From Sutterella faecalis (GTDB taxonomy: Bacteria; Pseudomonadota; Gammaproteobacteria; Burkholderiales; Burkholderiaceae_F): a stretch of 64,000 nt of DNA. A program made the translations under genes and the position numbers. The stretch lies in assembly GCF_006337085.1 (NCBI RefSeq), contig NZ_CP040882.1, forward strand, positions 620,001-684,000, in the 5' to 3' direction. Shown here in pieces: positions 1 through 8,621 of this stretch; position 1 is the first letter of the stretch, and the number at the start of each line of letters is the position of its first letter. The notes under the pieces were generated by a model that was given only the letters and a program-made list of their open reading frames with translations, searched no databases and had not been told where the DNA came from.

Positions 1-702
1 GTAGAAGCCCTGCTTCTTCACGTCGAGGCCGCCAGAAACGGCGTAGTTCATCGGCACGCAGGCGATGTCGAGGTCGCTGATGCTGATCGGAAGCTGCGCG
101 GCCTCGAGCTCGACGAGCTGAAGATTCTTCGGGTTCTCCGCGACGTCGTGCACGGTCGGGAGCGCCGGAGCGCCTTCCTTCACCTTGACGAGACCGGCCT
201 TCTCAAGAAGGATGATGGCGCGGCCGCCGTTCGAGGGATCGTTCGGGATGGCAACCTTCGCGCCCTCAGGGATTGCGTCAAGCGCATGGATCTTGTTCGA
301 ATAGAGGCCCATCGGCTGAACCACCGCCTTGGCGGCGACGACAAGATTCGTGCCCTTCTGGCGGTTGAAGTTCTGAAGGAACGGCTCATGTTGATAGACC
401 GCGATGTCGAGCTGCTTTTCGGCGAGCGCGGTATCGGGGGTGATGTAGTCGGTGAATTCAACGACCTCAACGTCGAGACCGTTCTTTTTGGCGACTTCAG
501 CGGCCTTCGTCACAATGTCCGCGTGGGGGCCGGCCGTCACGGCGACCTTCACCTTCGCAGGACCCGCGGCCTTGGGCGCGGCAGAGGAAGCAGCGGCGGC
601 GGGCGCCTTTTCATCGGCCTTGCCGCAGGCGGCGAGGAAGGGAGCCGCGGCAAAGGCGGCGGCGAGAGCAACGGAGCGCTTGAGGAATACACGTTTCTGC
701 AT
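1..702 (-). CDS. MetQ/NlpA-family substrate-binding lipoprotein (C-terminus cut by window edge)
   Basis: Periplasmic binding lipoprotein of the NLPA/MetQ family, which delivers D/L-methionine or a related ligand to a MetNI-type ABC importer. The start codon is complementary to 700-702. A basic N-terminus and hydrophobic stretch end in the lipobox LAAC with lipidation at Cys27, followed by a low-complexity Ala linker. Family motifs seen are VEFTDY, QHEPFL and IPNDPSNGGRA, the last being typical of MetQ ligand pockets. The reading frame is open to base 1, so the C-terminus lies outside. A paralogue lies upstream at 1003-1836, separated by a terminator. No MetN or MetI is visible here, so ligand and transporter partner are inferred from family only. 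Confidence 0.9.
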   Translation of the reverse strand, partial: MQKRVFLKRSVALAAAFAAAPFLAACGKADEKAPAAAASSAAPKAAGPAKVKVAVTAGPHADIVTKAAEVAKKNGLDVEVVEFTDYITPDTALAEKQLDIAVYQHEPFLQNFNRQKGTNLVVAAKAVVQPMGLYSNKIHALDAIPEGAKVAIPNDPSNGGRAIILLEKAGLVKVKEGAPALPTVHDVAENPKNLQLVELEAAQLPISISDLDIACVPMNYAVSGGLDVKKQGFY

Positions 703-920
703 GATTGAAAAATCCGGTTCTGTAGTGGGTAAGCGAGGGCGGGCGCATCCGCGCCGGCGTGGTCTGCTGCCGGGGCGGGGCCTCAGGCCCGGGATTAGAA
801 AGAACGGATCCGCGACCCGTTTCGAAATCATGCCTGACGCCATCGCGTCCGGCCGGGGAAAGTGATGCACTGCAGGTAATACCGCAAGGCGAATGAGACA
901 ATTGAAATGCCTTCATGCCA

Positions 921-960
921 AAGAAAAGCCTCCCCGCCGCCATTAAGGTTCGGGAAGGCT
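921..960 (-). terminator. Intrinsic terminator after the second MetQ-like gene
   Basis: On the minus strand a GC-rich stem (agccttcccg pairing with cggggaggct, one mismatch) is followed by TTTTCTTT. It lies just downstream of the stop at 1003 and separates the two MetQ paralogues into different transcripts. Confidence 0.7.
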
Positions 961-1002
961 CTGCGAATCAACGCGCTTAAAAGAAATCAAGCGGTCAGAA
1001 GA

Positions 1003-1836
1003 TCAGAAAGTCGGAAGCAGCGACCCCTGGTACTTCTCTTCAATGAATTTCCGGAGTTCGGGCGAATTCATGAGTTCCTTCAGGGTCTGGATTTCCGGGC
1101 GCGAAGCTTCGCCCGCGCGGATCGCGACCACATTGGCGTAGGGCGAATCCTTCGCTTCGATGGCGATCGAGTCCTTCACGGGATTGAGCCCGGCGCCGAG
1201 CGCAAAGTTGCAGTTGATGACGCCCATGGCAACGTCGTCGAGCGAACGCGGAAGCTGCGCGGCCTCGACCTCAATGATCTTCAAGTTCTTCGGATTTTCA
1301 ACAATGTCGGCAGGCGTCACGAATAAGTTATTCGGGTCGTTGAGCTTGATGAGCCCCAGGTGCTGCAGAAGCAGAAGCGCGCGGCCGCCGTTCGTCGGGT
1401 CGTTCGGAATCGAAACCGAGGCGCCGTCGGGAATCGCCTTCGGGTCCTTCAGGGTCTTCGAGTAGACCGCAATCGGCGCGATGAAGACGGGCACAAGGCT
1501 TTCGAGCCTGAGGTTGTGCTGCTTCATGAAGTCGTCGAGGTAGGGCTTATGCTGGAAGAAGTTCGCATCGAGCGACTTGTCGGCAAGCGCCATGTTGGGC
1601 TGGATGTAGTCGGAGAATTCCACGACCTTGAGCTCAACGCCCTTTTCGGTGAATCTGGGCTTCAGGAAATTCATGATGTCGCCGCCCGGCACGGGAGAAA
1701 CGCCGATGGTGAGCGTCTTCGCGGCCGACGCCTCTTTGGGCGCCGCCGCCTCGTCCTTCCCGCCGCATCCGGCGAGGCTGAAGGCGATGCCGGCTGCAAC
1801 GCAAAGCGCGGCAAAAGGTTTCAATTGCTTAAACAT
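1003..1836 (-). CDS. MetQ/NlpA-family substrate-binding lipoprotein, complete
   Basis: A 277-residue periplasmic substrate-binding lipoprotein, the usual length for MetQ. The signal peptide ends in lipobox LAGC with Cys24 as the lipidation site. Family motifs VEFSDYIQPN, QHKPYLDDF and IPNDPTNGGRALLLL are present, and VINCNFALGAG lies near the C-terminal part of the ligand cleft. An upstream GAGGAA sequence supports the start. It is clearly homologous to, but well diverged from, the partial gene at 1-702, so the pair may differ in ligand (methionine, methionine sulfoxide or dipeptides; inferred). No permease or ATPase genes adjoin it in the window, so it may share a distant MetNI. Confidence 0.9.
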   Translation of the reverse strand: MFKQLKPFAALCVAAGIAFSLAGCGGKDEAAAPKEASAAKTLTIGVSPVPGGDIMNFLKPRFTEKGVELKVVEFSDYIQPNMALADKSLDANFFQHKPYLDDFMKQHNLRLESLVPVFIAPIAVYSKTLKDPKAIPDGASVSIPNDPTNGGRALLLLQHLGLIKLNDPNNLFVTPADIVENPKNLKIIEVEAAQLPRSLDDVAMGVINCNFALGAGLNPVKDSIAIEAKDSPYANVVAIRAGEASRPEIQTLKELMNSPELRKFIEEKYQGSLLPTF

Positions 1837-2156
1837 AGTGCTTCCTCAAAATCCAGGTGTCCGGACCCGAAGCAGCTGAGGCCCTGAGTCCGGGAATATC
1901 CGATTTGATTCAGAATACCAACGGAAGGCGCGCCGCGCCTAAGCAAAACACCCGATGAGACGCCGCTGCGGGCGGGCTTCCCTCTGGTTTTCAGGCCGTA
2001 TTCGCTTCCGCACGCAAACTCGCCCTGAGGTTAAGCATTTCGGCCGACGCCTCGCGGCCGGCCGCTTCGATACAATCAAAAAATCTGTCTTCAGGGCGGC
2101 GAAACCGCGAAGAGCCTTCGCTCCCCCTCAACCCAACTCCAAAGGAACTTCATCCC
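1837..2156. other. Divergent intergenic region between metQ-like gene and acyl-CoA synthetase
   Basis: A 320-bp gap between divergently transcribed genes. On the plus strand a -10-like TACAAT at 2071-2076 sits about 85 bp before the synthetase start, and AAAGGA precedes its ATG. On the minus strand a TATTCT near 1915 may serve the lipoprotein gene. No open frame with coding character or RNA gene was recognised. Confidence 0.4.
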
Positions 2157-4280
2157 ATGCTGCTCGACTCCATTCTGAAGCCCAGGGCCGTTGCCGTTGT
2201 CGGCGCCTCCACGAGGCCGCATACCATCGGCTCCGATCTTCTCAAGCGCCTTATTGAGTTCGGCTTCAAAGGCGGCATCTACCCGGTCAATCCCAAAGGC
2301 GGCGAGATCGAGGGCCTTGAGGCCTATAAGACGATCGCGGATCTTCCCGACGACGTCGACCTCGCCGTGATCGTCGTCAACGCCTCGCGCGTGCTTGAAG
2401 CGGTCGACCAGTGCCATGCGAAGGGCATCAAGGGGCTTGTCGTCATTTCCGCGGGCTTCAAGGAAACGGGCGCCGAAGGCGCGAAGCTCGAGCTTGAGCT
2501 TCTCGAGCGCGTGCGCGCCCACGGCATGCGGATGGTGGGGCCCAACTGCCTCGGCGTCGTCAACACCAACCCGGAAATTTCGCTTGACGCCTGCTTCGCC
2601 GAAAGCCTCCCCGTCGCGGGCGACATCGGCTTCGTGTCGCAGTCGGGCGCATTGGGCGGCGGCATCCTCAATATTCTGAAGGACCTCAACCTCGGCTTCG
2701 CGCAGTTCGTCTCGATCGGCAACCAGGCCGACGTGAACGCTGAAACCGCGCTCGAATACTGGGAAAACGACCCGGAAGTGAAGCAGATTCTGCTCTACAT
2801 GGAATCTATTCCCGATCCGGTCAACTTCCGGCGCCTCGCGTCCCGCATCTCGAAGAAGAAGCCCGTTCTGGCGCTGAAGGCCGGTCGTTCCGCCGCGGGG
2901 GCTTCCGCCGCGTCCTCGCACACGGGGTCCCTTGCGGGCGGCGACCGCGCCGCGGACGCGCTCTTGAAGCAGTCGGGCGTCATCCGCGAGCTTTCGCTTC
3001 GCGAACTCTTCTCGAGCGCCAAGGTCTTTGCGAACTGCCCGATTCCGAAGGGCGACCGCGTGGCGATCGTCACCAACTCGGGCGGTCCCGGCATCATGGC
3101 GACCGACGCGGTCTGCGGCCACGGCATGCAGATGGCTCAGATTTCCGACGAAACGAAGGCGAAGCTTCGCGAATTCCTCCCGGCCGCCGCGTCCGTCAAG
3201 AACCCCGTCGACATGATCGCCTCGGCGCCGCTCGAACACTACCGCCGCACGGTGGAAACGGTGCTTGCCGACCCGGCCGTCGACATGGTGATGGTGATCT
3301 ACCTCCCCTTCCTCGGCTTAAAGGACATCGATGTCGCTCAGGCCCTCATGGAGATCCGCGCCGCGCACCCCGAAAAGCCCATCGTCGGCGTCTTCATGAC
3401 GACGAGCGAATTCTTCTCGAAGCTCTCCGAAATGCAGGTGACGGTGCCCTTCTACATGTATTCCGAGGAAGCCGCGGACGCGATGAAGCGCCTCAATGAC
3501 CAGAGGCTCTGGATGGCGCGCCCCGAGGGCGAATTCCCGGAACTCCCGGAAGACACGAACCGCGTGATGCAGATCTTCCGCACGGCGGCGAACGAAGGCC
3601 GGCATGAGCTCACGACGCGCGAATCGCTCGACGTGCTCGATGCCGCGGGCGTTCGCATCTGCCGAAGCGGCATGGCGCATTCCGAAGACGAGGCGGCTGC
3701 CGTTGCAGAGAAGACCGGCTACCCTGTCGTCATGAAGATGACCTCGAAGACCACGTCCCACAAGACCGACGTGGGCGGCGTGCGCGTCGGGATCGCGAGC
3801 GAGGAGGATCTTCGCCGCGAATACCGCGACCTCATCGGAAAGCTCGAGGCGAAGGGCCTTCTCGAAGGCCTCGAAGGCGTCCTCATTCAGGAAATGGTGA
3901 AGTCGAAGCGCGAGCTCGTCACGGGCATCGCCACCGACCCGCAATTCGGGCCCATGGTGATGTTCGGCCTCGGCGGCGTCTTCGTCGAAGTGCTCAAGGA
4001 CGTTGCCTTCCGCCTCGCTCCGCTCACCGACATCGACGCGAAGGACCTCATTCATTCCGTCAAGTGCGTGAAGCTTCTCGAAGGCGCCCGCGGCTTCACG
4101 CCGGCGCAGATGGATAAGGTCGAGGAAACGCTCCTTCGGATCTCGCAGCTCGCTCACGTGCACCGCTTCGTGAAGGAGCTCGACATCAATCCGCTCATGA
4201 TTTCCGACAAGGACGGCGAGCCCATTGCAGTGGACGCCCGCATTGCCTTTGACCCGGAAGCGGTCAAGCTCGCGCTCTAA
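2157..4280 (+). CDS. ADP-forming acetate/acyl-CoA ligase, fused alpha-beta
   Basis: A 707-residue fusion of the alpha and beta parts of NDP-forming acyl-CoA synthetase (ACD), which interconverts acyl-CoA plus ADP and phosphate with the free acid plus ATP. The N-terminal CoA-binding Rossmann domain begins with PRAVAVVGAS and holds NCLGVVNT; the succinyl-CoA-ligase-like domain has GFVSQSGALGGG and the phospho-histidine region SSHTGSLAGG near residue 250. The C-terminal third is an ATP-grasp domain (GYPVVMKMTS, GGVRVGI, FGLGGVFVE). It lacks the C-terminal GNAT domain of the longer protein acetyltransferase Pat/YfiQ, which favours a metabolic enzyme. It could give ATP from acyl-CoAs formed in amino-acid fermentation; the substrate is unknown. 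It is transcribed alone. Confidence 0.9.
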   Translation: MLLDSILKPRAVAVVGASTRPHTIGSDLLKRLIEFGFKGGIYPVNPKGGEIEGLEAYKTIADLPDDVDLAVIVVNASRVLEAVDQCHAKGIKGLVVISAGFKETGAEGAKLELELLERVRAHGMRMVGPNCLGVVNTNPEISLDACFAESLPVAGDIGFVSQSGALGGGILNILKDLNLGFAQFVSIGNQADVNAETALEYWENDPEVKQILLYMESIPDPVNFRRLASRISKKKPVLALKAGRSAAGASAASSHTGSLAGGDRAADALLKQSGVIRELSLRELFSSAKVFANCPIPKGDRVAIVTNSGGPGIMATDAVCGHGMQMAQISDETKAKLREFLPAAASVKNPVDMIASAPLEHYRRTVETVLADPAVDMVMVIYLPFLGLKDIDVAQALMEIRAAHPEKPIVGVFMTTSEFFSKLSEMQVTVPFYMYSEEAADAMKRLNDQRLWMARPEGEFPELPEDTNRVMQIFRTAANEGRHELTTRESLDVLDAAGVRICRSGMAHSEDEAAAVAEKTGYPVVMKMTSKTTSHKTDVGGVRVGIASEEDLRREYRDLIGKLEAKGLLEGLEGVLIQEMVKSKRELVTGIATDPQFGPMVMFGLGGVFVEVLKDVAFRLAPLTDIDAKDLIHSVKCVKLLEGARGFTPAQMDKVEETLLRISQLAHVHRFVKELDINPLMISDKDGEPIAVDARIAFDPEAVKLAL

Positions 4281-4476
4281 GCTTCAAGCCCGACAGCTGA
4301 CCACCACTCCAGCGGCTTCGCGCGGACTTCTCCCGCCCGAAGCCGCCTTTCTTTCTACAATGACCTGAACCGTCCGCATGACCGGGAAGCGCCGCTAATA
4401 CGGTATTTCGCTCATTGCGAACGGTCCCGAAGGCCTCAGGCCGGCATAAAATAAGACCTGTTCTCATTTTCGTTTC

Positions 4477-5097
4477 ATGCTTGATTTCAGTCATTACGCG
4501 CTTTACGACTCAGCCCGGACGATGCGTCTCTCGCTGGAACCCATGACGCGCACGCAGATGCTCGCAGACTTCCCCGGAGAAATCGTTATTTCCTCGCCGC
4601 TTCTCGCGGCCCGGCTTGGGTGTGAGGCAGCGGATGCTGAAGCGATGCAGAGACGCAGAGAGGAATTCGCCGCTTTGGACGAAGAGAGCGCCTTCAGGGT
4701 CTGGCTCAACCGGACCCCGGCGCGGGACGGACGCATTGCCTATGTATCCGCTCCCGACTCGCTCCCTGATGTCGAAGAGGAACCCGACTGGGGCATTTCG
4801 AGCGCAGGCTTTCTCATTGGAAGCGTCGCCGAAATATCCGAGTGGGTGAAGCGCATGACGGATGCCGACGACCCCGCGTCCATCCTCCGCGAGCTCTCGC
4901 GCATTCTTTCCGGATGCTCGGAGCCCCCGCATGCCGCTCAGCTCACTGATCTCTCAACGGGCGCCGTCATCATGACCTGGCCCGTAAGGTGCGCGAATCC
5001 CATTCATGCGCTCTCCGCTGCCGCCGAAAGCTGGCCGGAAGTGAGATATCGGGAAGAAGACTTTGACTTTTCTCTCAAAAGCGATCTTGCCGATTGA
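4477..5097 (+). CDS. Hypothetical protein, 206 aa
   Basis: No family recognised. An acidic, probably cytosolic protein without signal peptide or membrane segment; it is rich in Glu, Asp and Ser and has WPEVRYREEDFDF near the C-terminus. A -10-like TAAAAT near 4447 lies only about 25 bp before the ATG, so the leader would be very short and there is no clear Shine-Dalgarno; in-frame ATGs at 4522 and 4543 are alternatives. The small gene at 5117 follows 19 bp after its stop, so the two probably form an operon. Codon use matches neighbouring genes, which argues that it is real. Confidence 0.6.
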   Translation: MLDFSHYALYDSARTMRLSLEPMTRTQMLADFPGEIVISSPLLAARLGCEAADAEAMQRRREEFAALDEESAFRVWLNRTPARDGRIAYVSAPDSLPDVEEEPDWGISSAGFLIGSVAEISEWVKRMTDADDPASILRELSRILSGCSEPPHAAQLTDLSTGAVIMTWPVRCANPIHALSAAAESWPEVRYREEDFDFSLKSDLAD

Positions 5098-5116
5098 TCT
5101 CAGGAATTTGACTCTC

Positions 5117-5359
5117 ATGACCTCACCCGCCCCCAGCCAAGAAGTCCCTCAGGAAGGGAAGCTCTCTGAAGCCGAGCTTCGCAGAATTGCCGAGCTCTGC
5201 TCCAAAAACGGAAAACTCGCCGAAGCCATCGTCTCCTGCGTGATGCGCGATCTTTTGAAGAACGGAGACCTTACGGAAGAGGAAGCAGAAGCGCTCTGCG
5301 CGCGCTGCGCCAGAGCCGCAGAGGCCGAACACTGCACGAAGGAGCCTAAGAGCGCCTGA
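5117..5359 (+). CDS. Small Cys-containing hypothetical protein, 80 aa
   Basis: The frame opens at 5063 inside the preceding gene, but the ATG at 5117 has AGGAA about ten bases upstream and avoids the overlap. The product is a helical acidic protein with five cysteines, including CARC near residue 63. No domain is recognised. Tight spacing to the gene at 4477-5097 suggests co-transcription and a shared function. A metal- or Fe-S-binding role is possible from the cysteines but unproven. Confidence 0.55.
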   Translation: MTSPAPSQEVPQEGKLSEAELRRIAELCSKNGKLAEAIVSCVMRDLLKNGDLTEEEAEALCARCARAAEAEHCTKEPKSA

Positions 5360-5480
5360 GGCGCCTTCGGGATTTGAAAACTCGCCCCCTTGAAGAAGCC
5401 GCAGCGCTCCCGATGGAGTCTGCGGCTTGAAGTCGCATCTGCGGAAGAGAATCTTCTCCCAGCGCATGCGGGTTTGAAGA

Positions 5481-5515
5481 AAAGGCTGACTCCTGTTCGC
5501 AAGCGCCAGCCTTTC
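5481..5515 (-). terminator. Terminator downstream of the Tat-exported flavin reductase
   Basis: Inverted repeat aaaggctg / cagccttt with a 19-base loop. On the minus strand it is followed by TTTTC, and it lies 37 bp past the stop of the reductase gene; on the plus strand it could also stop the small-gene operon. Confidence 0.55.
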
Positions 5516-5551
5516 TCTTCAGGATTCAGAACGCCTTTGCGGCGCCTCTTT

Positions 5552-7513
5552 TCAGGACCGGGCGAGCTCGATGCCGACGATGCGCCCGAAGGTCACCGTT
5601 CTGCCGCAGGCCATGCCGGTGGCGAGGTTCGGGTATTCGTTCGCGAAGAAGCACCCGCTGTCGTTCCCGATCACGTAGAGCCCGGGGATGGGGTTGCCAT
5701 CGGTGTCGATCGCGTTCATGTGCGTGTCGATCTGGATCCCGTCCATCGTGCAGAGGACGTACCCGGTGTTCTTGGCGCCGTAGAAGGGCGCCTTGTCGAC
5801 CGGAGTCAGACGGAAGGATTCCTTCCCGTAGTCCTCGTCGATGCCCTTTCTGGCAAGAGCGTTGTAGCGATCAACCGTGCGCTTCAGTTCCTCCGCTGGG
5901 AGACCGAGCTTTCGTGCGAGCTCCTCGATCGTATCGGCCTTCACGACGAAGCCCTTTTCAAGCAGCCCGGGCAGCATCCGGTCGCGCACGACTTCGTAGG
6001 AGATGTTGGGATCCGCGCCGTTTTCAAAGGGATAAAGCCTCGAGCAGCCGTGCATCTTGAACTGCTGCGCATACGCGGTCCAGTTGCTGTCGAAGAGCGT
6101 GTAGTGGCAGTGGCCCTTCTGGTATTCGTCGGCGTGGAGAATGTTTTCGTAGGTGCCCGATTCATTCATGAAGCGGCGTCCGTCCGCATTCACCTTGAGC
6201 CAGGGCTGCGAGCCCATCCAGAAGAAGCCGTTGTCGCCCGACTTTGCGGTCTCAACGCCCGTCTTCTGGTCCGGCCTCAAAGCGCACCGGTCGAACATCA
6301 TCATGGAGTGCGTTTCGTCCATCTTGGCGCCCGCCCAGAGGCAGGCGCGGATGCCGTCGCCGTGGGCGCCGGGCATCGCGCCGTTGCGTCCGATAATGCG
6401 GAGGTTCCAGGGCTGGAGCGCTTCCATCATCCGATAGTTCTGCGCGTAGCCGCCCGTTGCCACCACAACGCCCTTTTTCGCGACGTAGCGCACGTACCGG
6501 CCGTCTCCGTCCCGGGCAATGCAGCCCGTGACGCGGCCCGCCTTCTTCTCGAGCTTGACCATACGGGTGTTGAAGTCGAATTCCGCACCTTTCGAAACCG
6601 CGTAGTCAAGGAGAATGCGGTTTCCGTCAAGGCGCTTCCCCGTGCCGTCGTCCGTTCCTCTCCAGCGCGGAGAATGGCCGGTCGCGAAGTGCTCGTAGCG
6701 CGACTCGTCCACCTTGTCGCCCGACTCGTGCCAGAGGTCAACCCCGCGCTCCTTGAGCCGATCGCCGTACCAGTCGATCGTCTCGCCCGACTTTTCGCAG
6801 AAGAGCTTCACCAGATCCTGACTCAGATGCCCGGCCGCGTACTGCGTCGCCATCGTCACGAAGTCGAACTTGTCGATCTTCGTTCCCCAGGCCTTCTGGT
6901 AGCGGGAATTCAAAGCGCCCAGATCGTTGCGGATGCCGGTTCCCGTCGCAAAGCGGTCGATGCCGATCACCTTTGCGCCGGCTTCCGCTGCCGCCGCCAC
7001 GGCGAACATGCCGCCCGTACCGCAACCGACCACCAGAATGTCGGTCTCGCGCGTTTTCGCGATGCTCTTTTCGTCGATCTCAGGCGGTTTCCCAAGCCAG
7101 TCGCCGTCGTCTCCGGCGTCCGAGTTTTCGATCACTTCAACCGGAATTTCGCCTTTTGCCTGCGCGATGCACTTCGCGGCCGCCTGAGAAACCGCCTTCG
7201 ACGTGATGGTTGCGCCCGAGACGGCGTCGATGCCCGCGCCCTGAGAAGCCACCAGCATGCGCTTCAGTTCGTTTGCAGCCGCCTGGCCGATGGAAGGCGT
7301 CTCGTGCGAAACGTCGAGCACAACGTCCGTAATGCGGTCCTTGTCGAAGGTCATCGTAACGACGACGTCGCCGATGCCCGAAGCTTTGGCCGAATAGGTT
7401 CCAGGGCGGTAGATGCCGGCGGGCGATGCGGCGAAGGCCGTGCTCCCGGCCGCCATCGCGGCGCTGCCGACCAGGCTTTTGCGAAGGAAATTTCTGCGCG
7501 ACAGATCAGTCAT
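5552..7513 (-). CDS. Tat-exported FMN/FAD flavocytochrome-type reductase (fumarate reductase/urocanate reductase family)
   Basis: A 653-residue periplasmic flavoprotein predicted to reduce an organic electron acceptor (fumarate-, urocanate- or acrylate-like) in anaerobic respiration. The chosen start, ATG at 7513, has AGGGAGA seven bases upstream; a longer frame begins at 7537. The N-terminus carries the twin-arginine motif SRRNFLRK. An FMN-binding domain (about 40-125) contains SGATITS, the type of site where ApbE attaches FMN covalently to Thr. The FAD domain starts with VVGCGTGG and ends with NLATGMACG. There is no haem CXXCH motif, so electrons must come from a separate cytochrome or quinol dehydrogenase. 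The substrate cannot be called from sequence. A MerR regulator is divergent. Confidence 0.88.
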   Translation of the reverse strand: MTDLSRRNFLRKSLVGSAAMAAGSTAFAASPAGIYRPGTYSAKASGIGDVVVTMTFDKDRITDVVLDVSHETPSIGQAAANELKRMLVASQGAGIDAVSGATITSKAVSQAAAKCIAQAKGEIPVEVIENSDAGDDGDWLGKPPEIDEKSIAKTRETDILVVGCGTGGMFAVAAAAEAGAKVIGIDRFATGTGIRNDLGALNSRYQKAWGTKIDKFDFVTMATQYAAGHLSQDLVKLFCEKSGETIDWYGDRLKERGVDLWHESGDKVDESRYEHFATGHSPRWRGTDDGTGKRLDGNRILLDYAVSKGAEFDFNTRMVKLEKKAGRVTGCIARDGDGRYVRYVAKKGVVVATGGYAQNYRMMEALQPWNLRIIGRNGAMPGAHGDGIRACLWAGAKMDETHSMMMFDRCALRPDQKTGVETAKSGDNGFFWMGSQPWLKVNADGRRFMNESGTYENILHADEYQKGHCHYTLFDSNWTAYAQQFKMHGCSRLYPFENGADPNISYEVVRDRMLPGLLEKGFVVKADTIEELARKLGLPAEELKRTVDRYNALARKGIDEDYGKESFRLTPVDKAPFYGAKNTGYVLCTMDGIQIDTHMNAIDTDGNPIPGLYVIGNDSGCFFANEYPNLATGMACGRTVTFGRIVGIELARS

Positions 7514-7722
7514 TTCGAGTCTCCCTTGAGGATTCATCTTGATGGATCGTATTTTCGAGCCGGGAGCTGCTCCCAGGTCAAGGAGGAGAGCCGCACCCGC
7601 ATGAAGCGTTTCGAGAGGCTCTAAAGAACCAATAAAATCAGGGAAGGCGAAAAGAGCGACGCCATCGCGATCAATCCATTTCCGTCAATCCGCCCAGAGA
7701 ACGACCTGTGAAGGCCCAATCC

Positions 7723-8535
7723 ATGCAATATCGAATCGGCGACTTTGCTGCGCACATGGGAGTAACTCCCGACCTTCTGAAGCACTACGAGGATCAGGGG
7801 CTGCTCTGGGCCGAGCACCGCGAAAACGGCTACCGCTACTATCCGTTCCAGACGAGTCCGAAATTCCTTGCGGCCATGCAGCTCAAAAGCTACGGCATTC
7901 CGATCCGCAGCATGCAGGCGCTCATCAACGATGCGTCTCCGGAAGAACTGATGGCGGAGCTTCAGAGTCGGACCGCCCACATGGAAAAGGAGGCGGAGCG
8001 CCTGCGGATGCTGATTGAGGAAGAACGCTCGCTCGAAGCCTGGATGGCGCGCCGGCAGCCTCAAGAGGACGACTGGGAAGTCACCGATTTCGAGAGCTTT
8101 TATTTCCTCCCGCATTCCCTCGGTCTCGTCTTTATTGAAAACGACGACATCTACAAAATTCTCCCCGATTGGCTCGGCTGGATGCCGCTCGTCAAATCGA
8201 CGCTTGCCGTGAGCCCGACGCCGGCAGAAGACGGAACGCTTCCCTCCTCCTGGGGTCTTTCCGTCCGGGAATCGACTGCAAAGGCGGCAGGCATTCCAGT
8301 CAATGAAAGCGTTGAGTTCATTCCTTCGGGCAAAGCCTTCATCCTGCATTACGCGGGCCCGGCACGCATGAAGTCCGAGAGACTCCGGGAGGATCCCGAC
8401 CATCCGGTCCTCGCGAAGATGCGAGCGCTCGGAGTTAAGCCGAGAGGAAGAATTTTCAAGATCGTGCGGCTCAGCGCTCACATGGACCAGCCCGACAGAC
8501 TCGAATTTGCGGACTACATCGCGCCCATTCTATGA
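7723..8535 (+). CDS. MerR-family transcriptional regulator with C-terminal ligand-binding region
   Basis: The N-terminal 70 residues are a MerR winged helix (MQYRIGDFA, then TPDLLKHYEDQGLL and NGYRYY), followed by a coiled-coil dimerisation helix around 85-115 (MEKEAERLRMLIEEE). The C-terminal 150 residues resemble a GyrI-like effector domain only loosely. It lacks the conserved cysteines of metal-sensing MerR proteins, so an organic effector is more likely. The frame extends to a GTG at 7708, but the ATG at 7723 has GAAGG eight bases upstream and gives the canonical MerR N-terminus. It is divergent from the flavin reductase at 5552-7513 and may control it; it also precedes the RtcB gene by about 86 bp. 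Confidence 0.85.
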   Translation: MQYRIGDFAAHMGVTPDLLKHYEDQGLLWAEHRENGYRYYPFQTSPKFLAAMQLKSYGIPIRSMQALINDASPEELMAELQSRTAHMEKEAERLRMLIEEERSLEAWMARRQPQEDDWEVTDFESFYFLPHSLGLVFIENDDIYKILPDWLGWMPLVKSTLAVSPTPAEDGTLPSSWGLSVRESTAKAAGIPVNESVEFIPSGKAFILHYAGPARMKSERLREDPDHPVLAKMRALGVKPRGRIFKIVRLSAHMDQPDRLEFADYIAPIL

Positions 8536-8621
8536 GGCCGGCTTCACTTCGTCCGACATAATCTGCCGCAGACGTGAGGAAAATGATTCCTGAGTGTTTT
8601 TCAGGATGTTTTCTTCACGTC

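Noticed and set aside
5390..7624. Long open frame on the plus strand opposite the Tat-exported flavin reductase
   Set aside because: It is the antisense shadow of a gene with full family motifs; the long frame follows from GC-rich codon bias and has no recognisable domain.
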